Source of the DNA: Auanema rhodensis
Lineage: Eukaryota > Nematoda > Chromadorea > Rhabditida > Rhabditidae
Direction of reading: 5' to 3'
NCBI GenBank assembly: GCA_964057225.1
Contig: OZ059897.1
Coordinates: forward strand, 16,988,001 to 17,052,000
DNA length: 64,000 nt
The translations under genes were made by a program, and so were the position numbers. The notes beneath the pieces are model-generated. The model was not told the DNA's origin. It did no database searches and saw only the letters and a program-made list of their open reading frames with translations. Positions 11,876 through 22,768 of this stretch are shown here, piece after piece; positions within the stretch are counted from its first letter, which is position 1; each line of letters starts with the position of its first letter.

Positions 11876-13708
11876 ATGTGCGGTTTTGTTGTCATACCTG
11901 GTCGTGCACCTTGTGTTCATTTTGTCGATTTAAAGGGTTCTTCGGTAATTTAATTTGAATTCCTCTTTTAATAAATGTTTAAATTGCTTTAAAAATATTT
12001 TTATATTCATTATATTGTTTGAAATCTTTATATATATATATCAGAGACATAGATTACCATAGTCTGAATACTTGACTTCATGGTATGAACATTAATTGGC
12101 AAATAATTCCTAGTGTTTATTAATTTCTGCTTAGTTCATTTTTTCCTGTTCTTATCAACTTTGCCTTGTCATGCTAGTTCCGCTCTTTGTTAATAATGCT
12201 AGAGTTTTTGTTAACTGCTTCGTTCTCTTTTTGTACTGATTTTTTTGTGTCAAATAATATTTTTTTAATTTGTAGGATAAAAGCATGACATATGACTTGG
12301 AAAACCGATCACAACATCTGGCAGAAGAAGAAATGGGACCTAGTACAAAATTTCCAGTGAGCAGAACGGACAGCATCGATTCGATTTCAGGCGTATGTTT
12401 TTTTTATGGGAATTTATAAGAAATCTCCAATGACCGTTTTCGAATCTGCATGACAATTAGAAAAGACACATCAGTCTGTCTGCCAATTTAGGACAAGAGA
12501 GAGAGAAATGGATTTCACACTTAGACGAATATTCTATCACTTCTTAGAACATCATCATTGCGATATTTTCAATGATATTCGTTTGTTCGAGGTCGATCAT
12601 CGGAAATAGTTGTTGGTCAAATTAACAAAAAATTAGCGAAACTCTATGCAAACGAAAATTTTCTTGAATAGAAAATGTTCTTACGTCCTTATTTCGATAT
12701 TTTAAAGGAGTAAATTTTTCTTTTTGAAGAAAATAGTGCATTTGTTCTTTCAGGAGATAAATCCGCCACCGTTCGAGTATCATTCATCCGAAGAACTTGA
12801 TAAACTGAGCAATTGTTTGAGCGAGGTGATAATTTCTTTGTTAATCTTAAACATGGATAAGAGCTTATAACCATTCCCAAACAAACTATTGAATTATGCG
12901 TTTTCGGTCTCTTCAGACTTGTTCACGATGAATCAAAGTATTCTTTAAGGACACGCCTTTCCTTATTGTACTTTGTTCCGTATTCAATAGCTATTACTTG
13001 AACATCTGGACATAATCTTGATACCTATACAGACTGTTTTCTGAGCCTAAATTAACGCATTTTCTGCTAAATATTAACCATCTTTTTTGTATCATGGTTA
13101 TACATTTTTTTAAATGAGTGTTTCAGGTTTCCAACGATTCTTGTAAGGATGCTAATAGCTCCATATTTTATGATGTTCTACAAGCTCAGCTGGCTCTCTG
13201 GACTTGTATCTTTTCTATTCTCTATTCGTATGCTTGGGGCCAACACAGGAAGAAGTTTCTCATAAGTATTGTAAGTTTTTTTAAAAAGTGAAAAAGAATA
13301 ATTTTTTGTTTTAGTTTTTCGTTATTCCAACTGTATTTATGGTCTGCTGTGGAATTTCAACTCTATTAACAACTATTGTTGTGCTTGGACGCTTGTTTAG
13401 TGCTCCTGTTACATACAAAGACTTTTTGAGAGTTGAGGAACGACGAGGACCAGGTGATTGATGTTCCTAGCTTTTAATTCATTTTGTAACTCCTTGTCTC
13501 AACTTTAGACCTTTCAGACGGCAAACTCTATCGACAACGGTCGTATTCCGGAGCGTCATCTGAAGTTTATGTCGAAGACTATCTTCCAAAGCCTTTATGC
13601 CGTCGTCATTCATCCAGTCATGGCAGCCTATGTTCTCGCCCCCCGAGTGTTAATCGAAAGTTGAGCTATTGTTTACCACATACTAACGCTCCACCAGATG
13701 ACGAATAA
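11876..13708 (+). CDS. Unrecognised membrane protein with two hydrophobic helices
   Basis: Six exons join in frame to roughly 245 residues: 11876-11944, about 12276-12392, 12754-12825, about 13127-13270, 13315-13455 and 13509-13708. Four of the five junctions are phase 0. The N-terminal half is polar and acidic. Exon 4 gives a hydrophobic segment (LALWTCIFSILYSYAWG), a short basic loop (QHRKKF), and then exon 5 gives a second longer one (IFFVIPTVFMVCCGISTLL). The C-terminal third is basic and Ser-rich with several RRHSS/RQRS-like stretches, possible phosphorylation sites, and ends PPDDE. I do not recognise a family. A start at 12285 is also possible if the first exon is not used. Two AATAAA signals (13976 and 13992) follow the stop. 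Confidence 0.7.
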
Positions 13709-14370
13709 TTCAAGATTGAAACAATTGAAAATTTTGCATTGTCCTCTCACTTCACTCAATTTTTCTCACAAATTATTTTTTGCTCAAGTCGAAAGACTCT
13801 TCTAGATTTTTTTGAAAGTTTTCTCATAGCCAGGTTGCACCTCAAAAATCGAACTCGTTCACACCAGCTCAACATATTTATTCTTCGAATTACGTGTTAC
13901 TCTATTTTGTTAAGATACGGGTTTTTTTTAGATATAACGATAATCAATTAATTGTTCATCAGCTAACCAATTGTAAATAAAACTATTTATAAATAAAACC
14001 ATTTCATAAAATAAAACATTAATTAGAACTGTGTAAAAAATTGATTAAAATTCTCAAAGTACGATGTCTTCCATATTATAAAAGCTGGTAAAAAGTTGTT
14101 AATTTATACAAATGGGAAAATTGTCTTCACAGACGATACAATTGAGTCGATAGTTGAAGCAGTTGACGTTATCTGCAATGATTACTTTGATAGCTTTTTC
14201 AAAAACATTTTACCTTTATGACTCTTAGCCAAGATGGCCTATCATAGCATTGACTACTTACAGCTGCTATCATCATTTCCCTTCAAAAATAAATTTATAT
14301 GTTATCGTGTTCTGATTTTACCTGAGAGCATCTGGCACGAAGTCACAGGAATCAACCTTCTTCTTAAAAT
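13709..14370. other. 3' flanks of convergent genes
   Basis: This gap lies between the stop of the plus-strand membrane protein and the stop of the minus-strand SH2-pseudokinase. It carries AATAAA at 13976-13981 and 13992-13997 for the plus gene. The plus-strand open frames at 13739-13951 and 14234-14497 have no splice context or family resemblance and are taken as 3'-UTR or antisense shadow. An exon-like stretch on the minus strand near 14310-14360 could be an alternative 3' exon of the kinase gene, but I could not join it in frame. Confidence 0.5.
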
Positions 14371-15938
14371 TCAAAACTTTGAACCCTCTGAACAAAAATG
14401 TTTCGATGATATATTTAAATTACTAATTAACAAATCTGGAACTAAAGACTCCACAAATTTTGTTCTTCGCTTTCCGGGGAACATTAACTCTTCATGATCT
14501 ATTACTTGGAAGAAGGACGAGAAAGTATCATGACTAATAAATATTATACTAATTAATATAATCAAAACTTACTATGAGAACGGCAATACCGAACACTTCA
14601 TTGATAAATGCCAAGCAAACACACCAAAATTATACATAAGAGAAGATGATCCAAAGGTATTTAGCAGCGCAGCCTCAGGAGCTAAATACCTGAAGTTCAA
14701 ATTCTTAACTGTTATAAGCCATGTAGAAAACCTCCAATAGAAACTATGCAAAAAGGTTTCTTGATGATAAGTAGGCCAAGTTTCCTTCCAAGCTCCACCT
14801 ATCTTCAAATTATCTATATTATCGATAAAGCTATCCTAAAAATGGCAACTGGATTCAAAACAATTATTTGAAAACGTACAAATGGAGTAACAATTGTGGC
14901 GGTCAATCCGTTATCTGCTAAAAATTTCATTCCTTCAGCAGCCTATTAAAAAATAAAACATAATATCTTTAAATTATTTAAACTACTTGTTTAATTATTT
15001 TACACATATAACTTCTAGAAATATCTTCTTTCTTGAAATAATCGGCAACTGGCTTTTGATAACATGGAAACTTCAATAAAACTATAAGATTATTAAAATT
15101 CAAATAAGTTTGGTAATCAAGTAATTCAACAACATATCTGAAAAATGAATTAACTTAAATTATCTTTTGAAATCCTACTTATTTCTTAATTTACATAAAT
15201 CTTCAAGCTGTTCGGTGATGGTATCAGTAATAATTTCCTTTCGCAACGGCACAATAAACAATTTAGTTGACTTGTTAAAAATAGGCAAACTAGTCGATTT
15301 ACTAACGCGAGGTTCACAATCAACAAGTAAACGAACACCGAGGCGATAATTTCCTAAAGCTTATAATTAATCAAAATTTTTGCAATAGATTATTATTTGA
15401 ACAACACTTAATTCAATTTCTAAACGGATAAAACGATCAAACAGAAGCCGACCAATAATTGAAACTAACGTTTTACTTTAGGAATAGGATTAGTGAAACA
15501 TAATGTCATCCCTGAATTCTTTACTCGCATATTTTCAGATAGCAAGTGATTAATTAAAGCATCAAATGAATGAAATGTCGTCCGGTCAATTTTGAACAGC
15601 ACTCCGACCAAGGTCTAAAGTTGCTACAAAAGTTCTCAAAAAAAGGTGAAAAAGTAATACCTCTGCGGTGGAAACTAGAAAGCCGTGAACTCTACCTTTG
15701 CGAACACAAACCATGAAGGACTGATTGTCGTTACTACTCTAAGAATTATAATTATTAACTGATAAAATATAGTGTTCAGTACCTGTATTAAAAAATCACC
15801 ATCATTTTTCAACAACTCAGAAGTTTGTGCTTTAGTCAAAGGACCATGATATAATGGTTCGTAAATCAAGTTCATTACCGTAGCATCTCTGTTCGAAACA
15901 GGAAACGCTGTCATTGTAGACACTGGAAAACAGTTCAT
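14371..15938 (-). CDS. Degenerate Fer/Fes-like SH2-pseudokinase
   Basis: The order SH2 then kinase, with nothing before, is that of the large nematode Fer-like nonreceptor kinase family. The SH2 domain runs YEPLYHGPLTKAQTSELLKN (near 15840) through GDFLIQ, the phosphate-clamp region, to LINHLLSEN and NPIPK (about 15485). Its FLVR motif reads FLIQ, so the phosphotyrosine-binding Arg is Gln. The kinase domain keeps YLAPEAA (the APE motif) and a FGVFAW segment. The glycine loop is LGNYRLGV, HRD is absent where IHRD should follow GMKFLADNGL, DFG is replaced by GGAWKE, and the Asp of DVW is lost. Catalysis is therefore not expected. The 207-nt exon 15408-15614 breaks frame near 15470-15480. One extra A in AAAA, or a 35-nt intron, would restore it. 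The start may instead be ATG 15913, after an acceptor-like TTCCAG. Roughly 390 residues. Confidence 0.72.
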
Positions 15939-17319
15939 CAGATATTGAAGAATTTGAAGTTTATAGCAATGTTATGAAACAAATATCATGCAATTATAAT
16001 AATATTAACTGATTTATTTCGGTAAGTTTTAAATTGTGAATATATAACAACCAAGGCTCTTGAAATTTTCAGACGTAGTAGTACATCCACTTATTGAAAA
16101 GATAAATGTTCCCGCGCTGATTCGAAAAAGAGCACATCTCACACAACTGAAAATGCAGGAAGTATCAATATCTCAATAGTTTCATATTTACTTCCCCTTC
16201 CATTTACTGTAACTGTAAAGCTAACTAAATACAGATTCCGGAATGTCTTCATATCTGTTTCTTGATATTTGGTTAAGTTATAGTTAGTTGTATCTATCGC
16301 TTGCTATTTTGAGTTCAATATTTTAATACTTTATTGATTGTGAAAGAACGAGATCGGTATGATTCTCATCTATTGGTACCATGTTTGCATATGATTTACG
16401 ATATCCGCCCTCAAATATGCGTAAGATGTCCCCGCCTCTTCTGTTGCATGATCAAAAAAGGACGGATTACATTCGCATTGTTGTGATTTGTTCTTTGCAA
16501 TTCGTTTCTTTTCGCTTACCTCTATTCTCTTCTTTTTCCAAACATTTTCCCTCAATAAATCGCTGTCTCATCAATCAAAAAAAAATCACAGCTGGGGCAG
16601 GCTACACGCTGGTTTTTGAAACCAGCTTTCAGGTATTACAAAGGAGGAATGGTTTACTTATACCGTTTTTCATTTGTAAACAGTATGAAATATAAAACAA
16701 AGCCTTGCTCCTAGCTTTCTTCCTTATATTGAATTTTTTTGTATAAATTGTCAAGTTTTAATTGTTCCTGAGCATGAATTATTAAAATAATATCACCTGA
16801 ACTATGATATAGTGTGAATGGCGTTATCTTTTCTTGTTTTTAGTAAATATTTACTTTAGAGCTTTCCTATACCTTGACGAATCAAAGTTGCGTTCTCTCT
16901 TCATCTAATAATCTCACTCATTTTATCACTTTAGTTACTAACATAGAATTATACCTTATAATGCATGATAGTTCATTTAAGAATCTTACAGAATTTTTTC
17001 ACATCTCATTCGTTCTCATCGTAAATCGATCCACTAAGGACCGGAATTCTTCTGATGTATTTTCTGTTCCGGATTTTTATTGCTCTTCTGTGACTATGGC
17101 TGTCGCAGGCTTAATCGATCGTAAAACATCCTACAACCTTTGAGGTCATTCCGCATTTCATTCTTTTCTGAGCATAACATTCTTTCTTGACTGCTTCTCG
17201 AACGTCTTTGTTTGATTCTTCATCGTCTGTACCCTCTTTTTCCAATTTTATTCACTTTTCCGATTTTGATCATGTTACTCGCCTTCCTATAAGAGTGTTC
17301 AATTCGTCGTTTATAGGAA
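15939..17319. other. Divergent promoter region, SH2-pseudokinase and wls
   Basis: This 1.4 kb region separates two genes transcribed away from each other. An open frame at 16381-16695 (+) begins with an exon-like piece followed by a perfect GTAAGA donor, but no family is recognisable. A perfect 8-bp-arm hairpin lies at 16608-16626. The frame at 16874-17143 looks like chance. Promoter elements for wls should lie near 17150-17310, but I cannot point to one. Confidence 0.45.
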
Positions 17320-19762
17320 ATGTCGGGGGCGGTAATAGAAAACCTAAGTAATCGTAAGTTGATATACATTTTATCAACTCTTCTTGGGCTACAAGTCGTA
17401 TTTTTTTTGATTGGAGCATGGCTCGGTAAGTTGAATCGTTTTCTTGTTAATTCATATTCCATGTAATTTAGCACCTGTGCCCACTTCCACCATGGAGTTT
17501 GAAATGACAATGTGTACTGATAGTAGTAAAGGTCTTTCGGCGGAATGGTTTCATATTCGGCCGATGGTAATAAGATATCTATCATTTTCTGATAAAATAC
17601 TTTCATTTTGAGAACTGTGAACGAATAGAAGATCTTGAAAAACACACGCCATCTGGTTCTTACGATCTTCGTGAAATAGTTTTCGTAGCACAAATGCCAC
17701 ATGTCAGGTATTATTTTTAAATAAAGAATTGTATTCCTTAATATAATTGTTTTAGAAATCATTATGAGTTAAAATATTCACGTTGGTTACAGTTTCTTCT
17801 TGGTATTTTACATGTTGAAGTTAAATATAGTAATGTGTTCAAATATAGTAAGTATATCTCGTGATCTTCAAATAATCCTTTGTTTTTCTTAGCCCCTGCT
17901 GCAAAGTTCAACCTAGAGGTGCGAATGGGATATCGAGACCATGATGATGGGCCAAATGATTGGAAAGAATATACAAATACCAATGTTAGCAGAACATTGA
18001 ATTGCTTTATTGATGAGGACAAAGTATTCGCCACCCATTTTATGGCGTTTGGATATATATTTATTCTTTCAGAAAGTGGATGGACACGTTTATGAATGTG
18101 ATATGATTGATCTTTTCCAATTACCTTCCAATGACCATTCGTTTTATCTGCTCAATATTCGGATTCCCATTGATCAGGAAGCTTGCAGGTAATTTGTTTT
18201 AAAATATGTATTATGCACGAAATTTATAATAATTCTTATGAATTCTGACAGTTTTGGATTTTTTTTCAGCCAAGATCCGGAGGCAGCTGCGAACTGCTTA
18301 TTGGGAAAGATTACTCATCTTTCTTTAATTGTTGGTTTTTTGCACTGATTATCGATATTTTATACATTTTTCAGGCTATTAATCAGAATGGTGGTTTTAC
18401 AATGGTATGGGTTTTACTAAAAACTTTTGTTTCTCCTATAATCGTTTGGGCTGTTTATTGGTATTGGAATAGAGTAGGAATATTTTTTTTCATACTAGTT
18501 GAGGTTCAAAATTTAAATTCAGATTACACACCTTGCCCGACGACCATTTTTACTTGAAAAATCTATCATGGCACTTGGATGCAGCATGGCTATTTTAGAT
18601 TGTAAGTTTCAGCTTTTATAAAAGCAAAACAAAATAATAATTTAGTCCCATTGGAATGGTTTTCCATTGCTGGATATATGCCTTTTTTGCTTTTACTCAC
18701 AGATATTCGTCAGGTAATTGAAGTTTAAATTTTTATTTTATTAAAATTTCACTTTAGGGATTGTTCTACTGTGTTTTGTTTTCTTTCTGGCTTATCTTTG
18801 CTGGGGAACATCTAATTGATGATACTACAAGAAATAATATTGTATGTATTAAGTTACAATTTCTTCCAGTTCAATTTTTTTTGATTTCCAGCTATCTTAT
18901 CGTTTTAACTTACTCTTCATTTGTGCTGCTTCCACAGCTTTGTTAATATATGATGTACTTGAGCGAGGAATGCAGTTATCAGATCCTTTCCACTCTATCT
19001 GGTCTTCCGAAAATGGTACAATGCTTGCGGTTAGTTATTTTGAATACTTGTATGACTTTAAATAAACTATTTTCAGTATATATCACTATACCTGGCGACT
19101 ATTTGTACTATTATTTATTTCGGTTTTTTGTTTTATAAAATCTGGAGAGTTTGGGAAACTATTAAGCGCAAACGTGCAGCCCAATTATACCGTACGTGTG
19201 AGAATAGAAGATTAAAGGTAACAATTAAATTCACAATTCTTTTTGATTGGATCATATTGTTTTGAATATTATTTATTAAGGTTGAAAATGTAATATATCG
19301 TTTCAAATTTTTAATGCTTTTCACTCTTGTTTGTGCTGCATTAACAATTATTTCTTATAGTCTACAACAGGTATATTATTTTTCTTTATGTTTCTTTTTA
19401 TTTGATTGGAAAAATTTAGCATGGTGAAGCACAATTGCATTCTGATGAAGATGGAGGACTTTTGCAGCATAGTACATCAGCTTTTTTCACAGGTTTTTTT
19501 TTCATTAAGTGTGCATCAGATTTTATATTTCTATTTCAGGAACATTTGGAATGTGGAATATTTACGTTTTACTTTTGTTAGCTATGTATGCCCCTTCACA
19601 CAAAGATTACTCAGGAGCAACACGTGAGTTATTATTAAAAATGTGAGAACTTTTTTGATTTACACATTCAATTTAGAATTAATAGACGAAAATGAGGATT
19701 TTATGGACGGTACAACTGAAAGTAATCCCATGACAGCTTTTCTCAAGCCAGCTACTGATTAA
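17320..19762 (+). CDS. wls: Wntless (MIG-14/Evi), Wnt secretion carrier
   Basis: Wntless carries lipid-modified Wnt from the Golgi to the plasma membrane and is recycled by retromer. The start is well placed: [19 protein letters not shown] matches the typical N-terminus before the first membrane helix. A luminal domain (about 17460-18290) follows, with the exon ending PHVR and the segment [14 protein letters not shown]. Next comes the conserved [17 protein letters not shown] (about 18376-18430), then further helices including [34 protein letters not shown] and [15 protein letters not shown]. The protein ends with [26 protein letters not shown] and a short acidic cytoplasmic tail. About fifteen short introns and roughly 570 residues agree with the family (about 540-580). 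The frame stays open throughout. No second Wnt-pathway gene lies in the window. Confidence 0.96.
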
Positions 19763-20188
19763 TGGAGATCTAAAAAGTTTTTAAACGAAGCTAATCTAAT
19801 TTAATTAATTTACCTTTTTATTTTTTGCTTGAGTAGCGTTATTATAGTTTTAGAACTGCACATTTTCTCAATTTGAATCTCACTTGTCATTCGGTTTTAT
19901 ACAATATTCACATCTTTGTAAATATGATTTGTTGAAGTTTGCCTACTAAACATGAAATGTTTAATATTCATTGAATCGAAAAACTATAAAATATTGAAAA
20001 AATGTAGTTTTTTGAACAAGAATAATGCTGCAAAGTTGACATGATATAACTGATTTAAAAAATTGAAGAATTCATACTAACATCATGTTCTTTCATGATG
20101 ATCTTTTTGCTTAATTAGTACTTTGAGTATTTCAATCTTTATTTGAAATTCTAGAAGTTCCTTTATTAGTGTTACATAAAACGTTTCT
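19763..20188. other. Short convergent gap
   Basis: This 426-bp AT-rich gap lies between the stop of wls and the stop of the minus-strand chemoreceptor. I see no coding exon, RNA gene or repeat in it. Confidence 0.6.
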
Positions 20189-21476
20189 TTAAGAAGTTAT
20201 AGCAGTTGAACGGCGCCTTGAAAAAGAAAGAGTTGTTTCTACTTTACTATCGGCGACTCTTCCCAATAACTTTTTAATGGATTTATTATATGAAGAGCTA
20301 TAAAATATAATACAGAAATCGAAAAAAAACTACTATATTGTACCTGTAATGATATAATATAAATAAAGTTGCACATGAGCTCCATAAAAATGGAACATCG
20401 CTGTATAACTGAAAGAAGATGTTAAAAATATAATTAATTGCATACTATCTTACTCTTATGTATTTTCGAATATTTAATGAATTATCAACCTTATTTGTAA
20501 TAAATTTTCCAAGAATTGATAATGTTTGAACACTAATATACATAAAAAGAATGAAGAAAATCCCTGGAGCTATTTTATTTAAAGAACTATCTGAAAATAT
20601 TCTTATAACATACTTATTTATATTTTTTGTAACCTCTTTGTGTTCTGACAAGATATGCTGAGATTAACGTTAAAATAGTATTAATTATATTAATAACTAT
20701 ACTAATAGAATAATGAATATGCTCTGATTGTAAATCTAATGCGGACCAATATGAACAGATATATGCAGGTCTGAAAGAATCAAAAGATTAATTAATTAAA
20801 ATAAGAAAAGTTATTGTATTTTGAGTTAATTATATAGAAAAATAATATATACAGAAAATTATGTAGATAAACGTACTGAGTAAAAGATATATTATTTAAT
20901 ATTGATATAAATAATGCAATAATACACACTAAGCATAAAACAATCACCAGAAAAAAAAATAATCTTGCATTTTTATTTGCAAATGATCTAAATTTTCAAA
21001 TAATTAAAAATAAATTTAAGGAGGAAATAATAATTTTAAAACAAACTTTAAAGAATTGATACTTTGAAGAAAAACATCTATTGATATAGCTAATAGAATT
21101 GGAGCTTGCGAGAAAGTTCCTAACAAAGGGATTGCTTGAATTAGCAAGCATTCCACCTGCAAATATATTTTAAGAATTTGATATTTTAAAGAAAAAACCT
21201 GTTTTAAGACTTTTACTTCGAATATAATAGAAAAAAGTAAACCAACAAGGCAGTATGAATGCAGAATTTGGGTAAAACAGAAAAGAGCTAACAATTGATG
21301 AATGTTTTCTCTCATTGTTCTAAAAAACACAAATAAACTTCAACATTTAACTGATCTTTAAAGCTTGTAACTCACTTGTGTTGATATGGAATAATTATAA
21401 TAATAGTATTAGAAACAATACTTATCAATGGTAGTAATAAGAAACATGGCACCAACAATGAAAGCCAAAAATCCAT
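20189..21476 (-). CDS. Nematode seven-helix chemoreceptor (SRSX-like)
   Basis: Eight exons join in frame to roughly 285 residues, a usual size for nematode serpentine receptors. Start ATG 21476 opens with helix 1 (LLVPCFLLLPLISIVSN). Helix 2 follows RENIHQ, and helix 3 is in PILLAISIDVFLQS. Helices 4 to 6 follow (FFFLVIVLCLVCIIALFIS; ISIVINIINTILTLIS; APGIFFILFMYISVQT). Helix 7 (SSCATLFILYHYR) is followed by a basic tail (SSYNKSIKKLLGR), as in many such receptors. The usual Asp-Arg after helix 3 reads Asp-Val, which is odd for a G-protein coupler. SRSX is my best family guess, but related classes cannot be excluded. Likely a sensory-neuron membrane receptor, by family. One intron (about 20595-20637) uses a GTTACA donor to avoid an in-frame stop. 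Confidence 0.82.
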
Positions 21477-22768
21477 TTTTTGAAGTTTTATATATGAAAC
21501 GTAGGACAACTTTGAATAAAAGTAAAGTAACAGAAATGAAATAATTTATGCAACTTTTCAGTGAATATAGGATTCAATACAACTCTTATTACATCTAAAT
21601 GTGAAAATAGCTGAGATTTGTCGATTGCCTCTGAGAATTTTCTTTTTTTTTCAATTACCGAGTGTTAACAATTCTTTTATATTATATATATTACATACAT
21701 ACATACATACATAACATGAAGGTTCTTATAAACAATACACGTATTTCTGCAAAAAAATATTTTCAAACGGTCAATAAAGAAACAATATTGAAGTGGTCTA
21801 TAAGTGGGTTTAATAATCAAAAATGATTGTGATGAATAAATTGACGAAACTGATGTGATTTCTATCGAATTAGCAAACAGGTGCTTATGAACAGCATTCA
21901 ATTCACTGATTTCATCTTATACTAATGAGGAAATGGTTTTCAATTCCTTTTTGTAACTTATTAAACAACTATAATTTGGCGGGAGGTTTGATTTTTGCAT
22001 AGTTTAGGAAACATTTAATGCCAATTATAGTTCAAATTCAATAAGTTATTGCAAAGAAAAAAAGAAAAATTAATTTATAATCGAGTAGTTAATGCATCAA
22101 AGGCAGTATTAAACTCAGACATTTTCCGTTTTTTCTATTTTCTTCGAAAGTCAATAAATTTCTAATCAATGATTTAATATTATTATTTCCCATTTCTCCA
22201 TCAAAAAAATAATTTTTTATTTAATTAAACATAGGTTGAGTAATTTATATGAAAAATATTTTATAGATAATATAAAATTCTAAAACTTAATACGTTATCC
22301 AAAACAGTAACTAATAATAGCATATTTACAAGAAAGCAACAGTTAATAATAAGTTTTTATCAAGTTTAATCAAAAAGATATTTTTGAAAAAAAAACTTTA
22401 TTAAGAAGAAAAAGAAAAAAACAAAGGAAAAAAACATCGTTAATGAAATATTGACAACTATATTTGATCAAATCTTGCATTGATTTTCTTTTTCGAAGAA
22501 AATTTATATGAAAAATAAAAAATATATTTACATAAATGATGTAACTTTTCAATTGGGGGCATGATGCAGAAAATTCGTAAAGCTCAAACCTAAAAGATGA
22601 AATGAACTATTAAGGAAAAAAATTGTATATAAGAATACACATATACATATGATATATAAATCTAATTTATGCTATCTGAATATTTGATGTATGTTGATTA
22701 TTCATTTTTTCCTCGAGATCATTAAAGTTGATACCCTTAACAATCAAATTGACTTTTATATAACTTTG
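21477..22768. other. Intergenic, AT-rich
   Basis: No supported gene. The region contains a (TACA)n microsatellite and a TTTGGCGGG motif at 21975-21983 that resembles an E2F site. Small minus-strand frames (21677-21901, 22370-22552) are low-complexity. The last 185 bp may be an intron and final exon of the glutamate transporter, if the GTAAGT near 22779-22784 is used as a donor. Confidence 0.5.
21692..21713 (+). repeat. (TACA)n microsatellite
   Basis: Five to six tandem copies of a four-base unit in noncoding DNA upstream of the chemoreceptor gene. Confidence 0.85.

Noticed and set aside
14572-14808. Receptor tyrosine kinase or guanylyl cyclase fragment
   Set aside because: The upstream exons encode an SH2 domain directly joined to the kinase half, which fits the Fer/Fes-like nonreceptor class.
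16381-16695. Possible small gene in the wls upstream region
   Set aside because: A plausible first exon and donor are present, but no second exon could be joined and the rest is low-complexity.
17220-17762. 180-codon minus-strand frame
   Set aside because: It overlaps confirmed wls exons on the other strand and shows no family resemblance.
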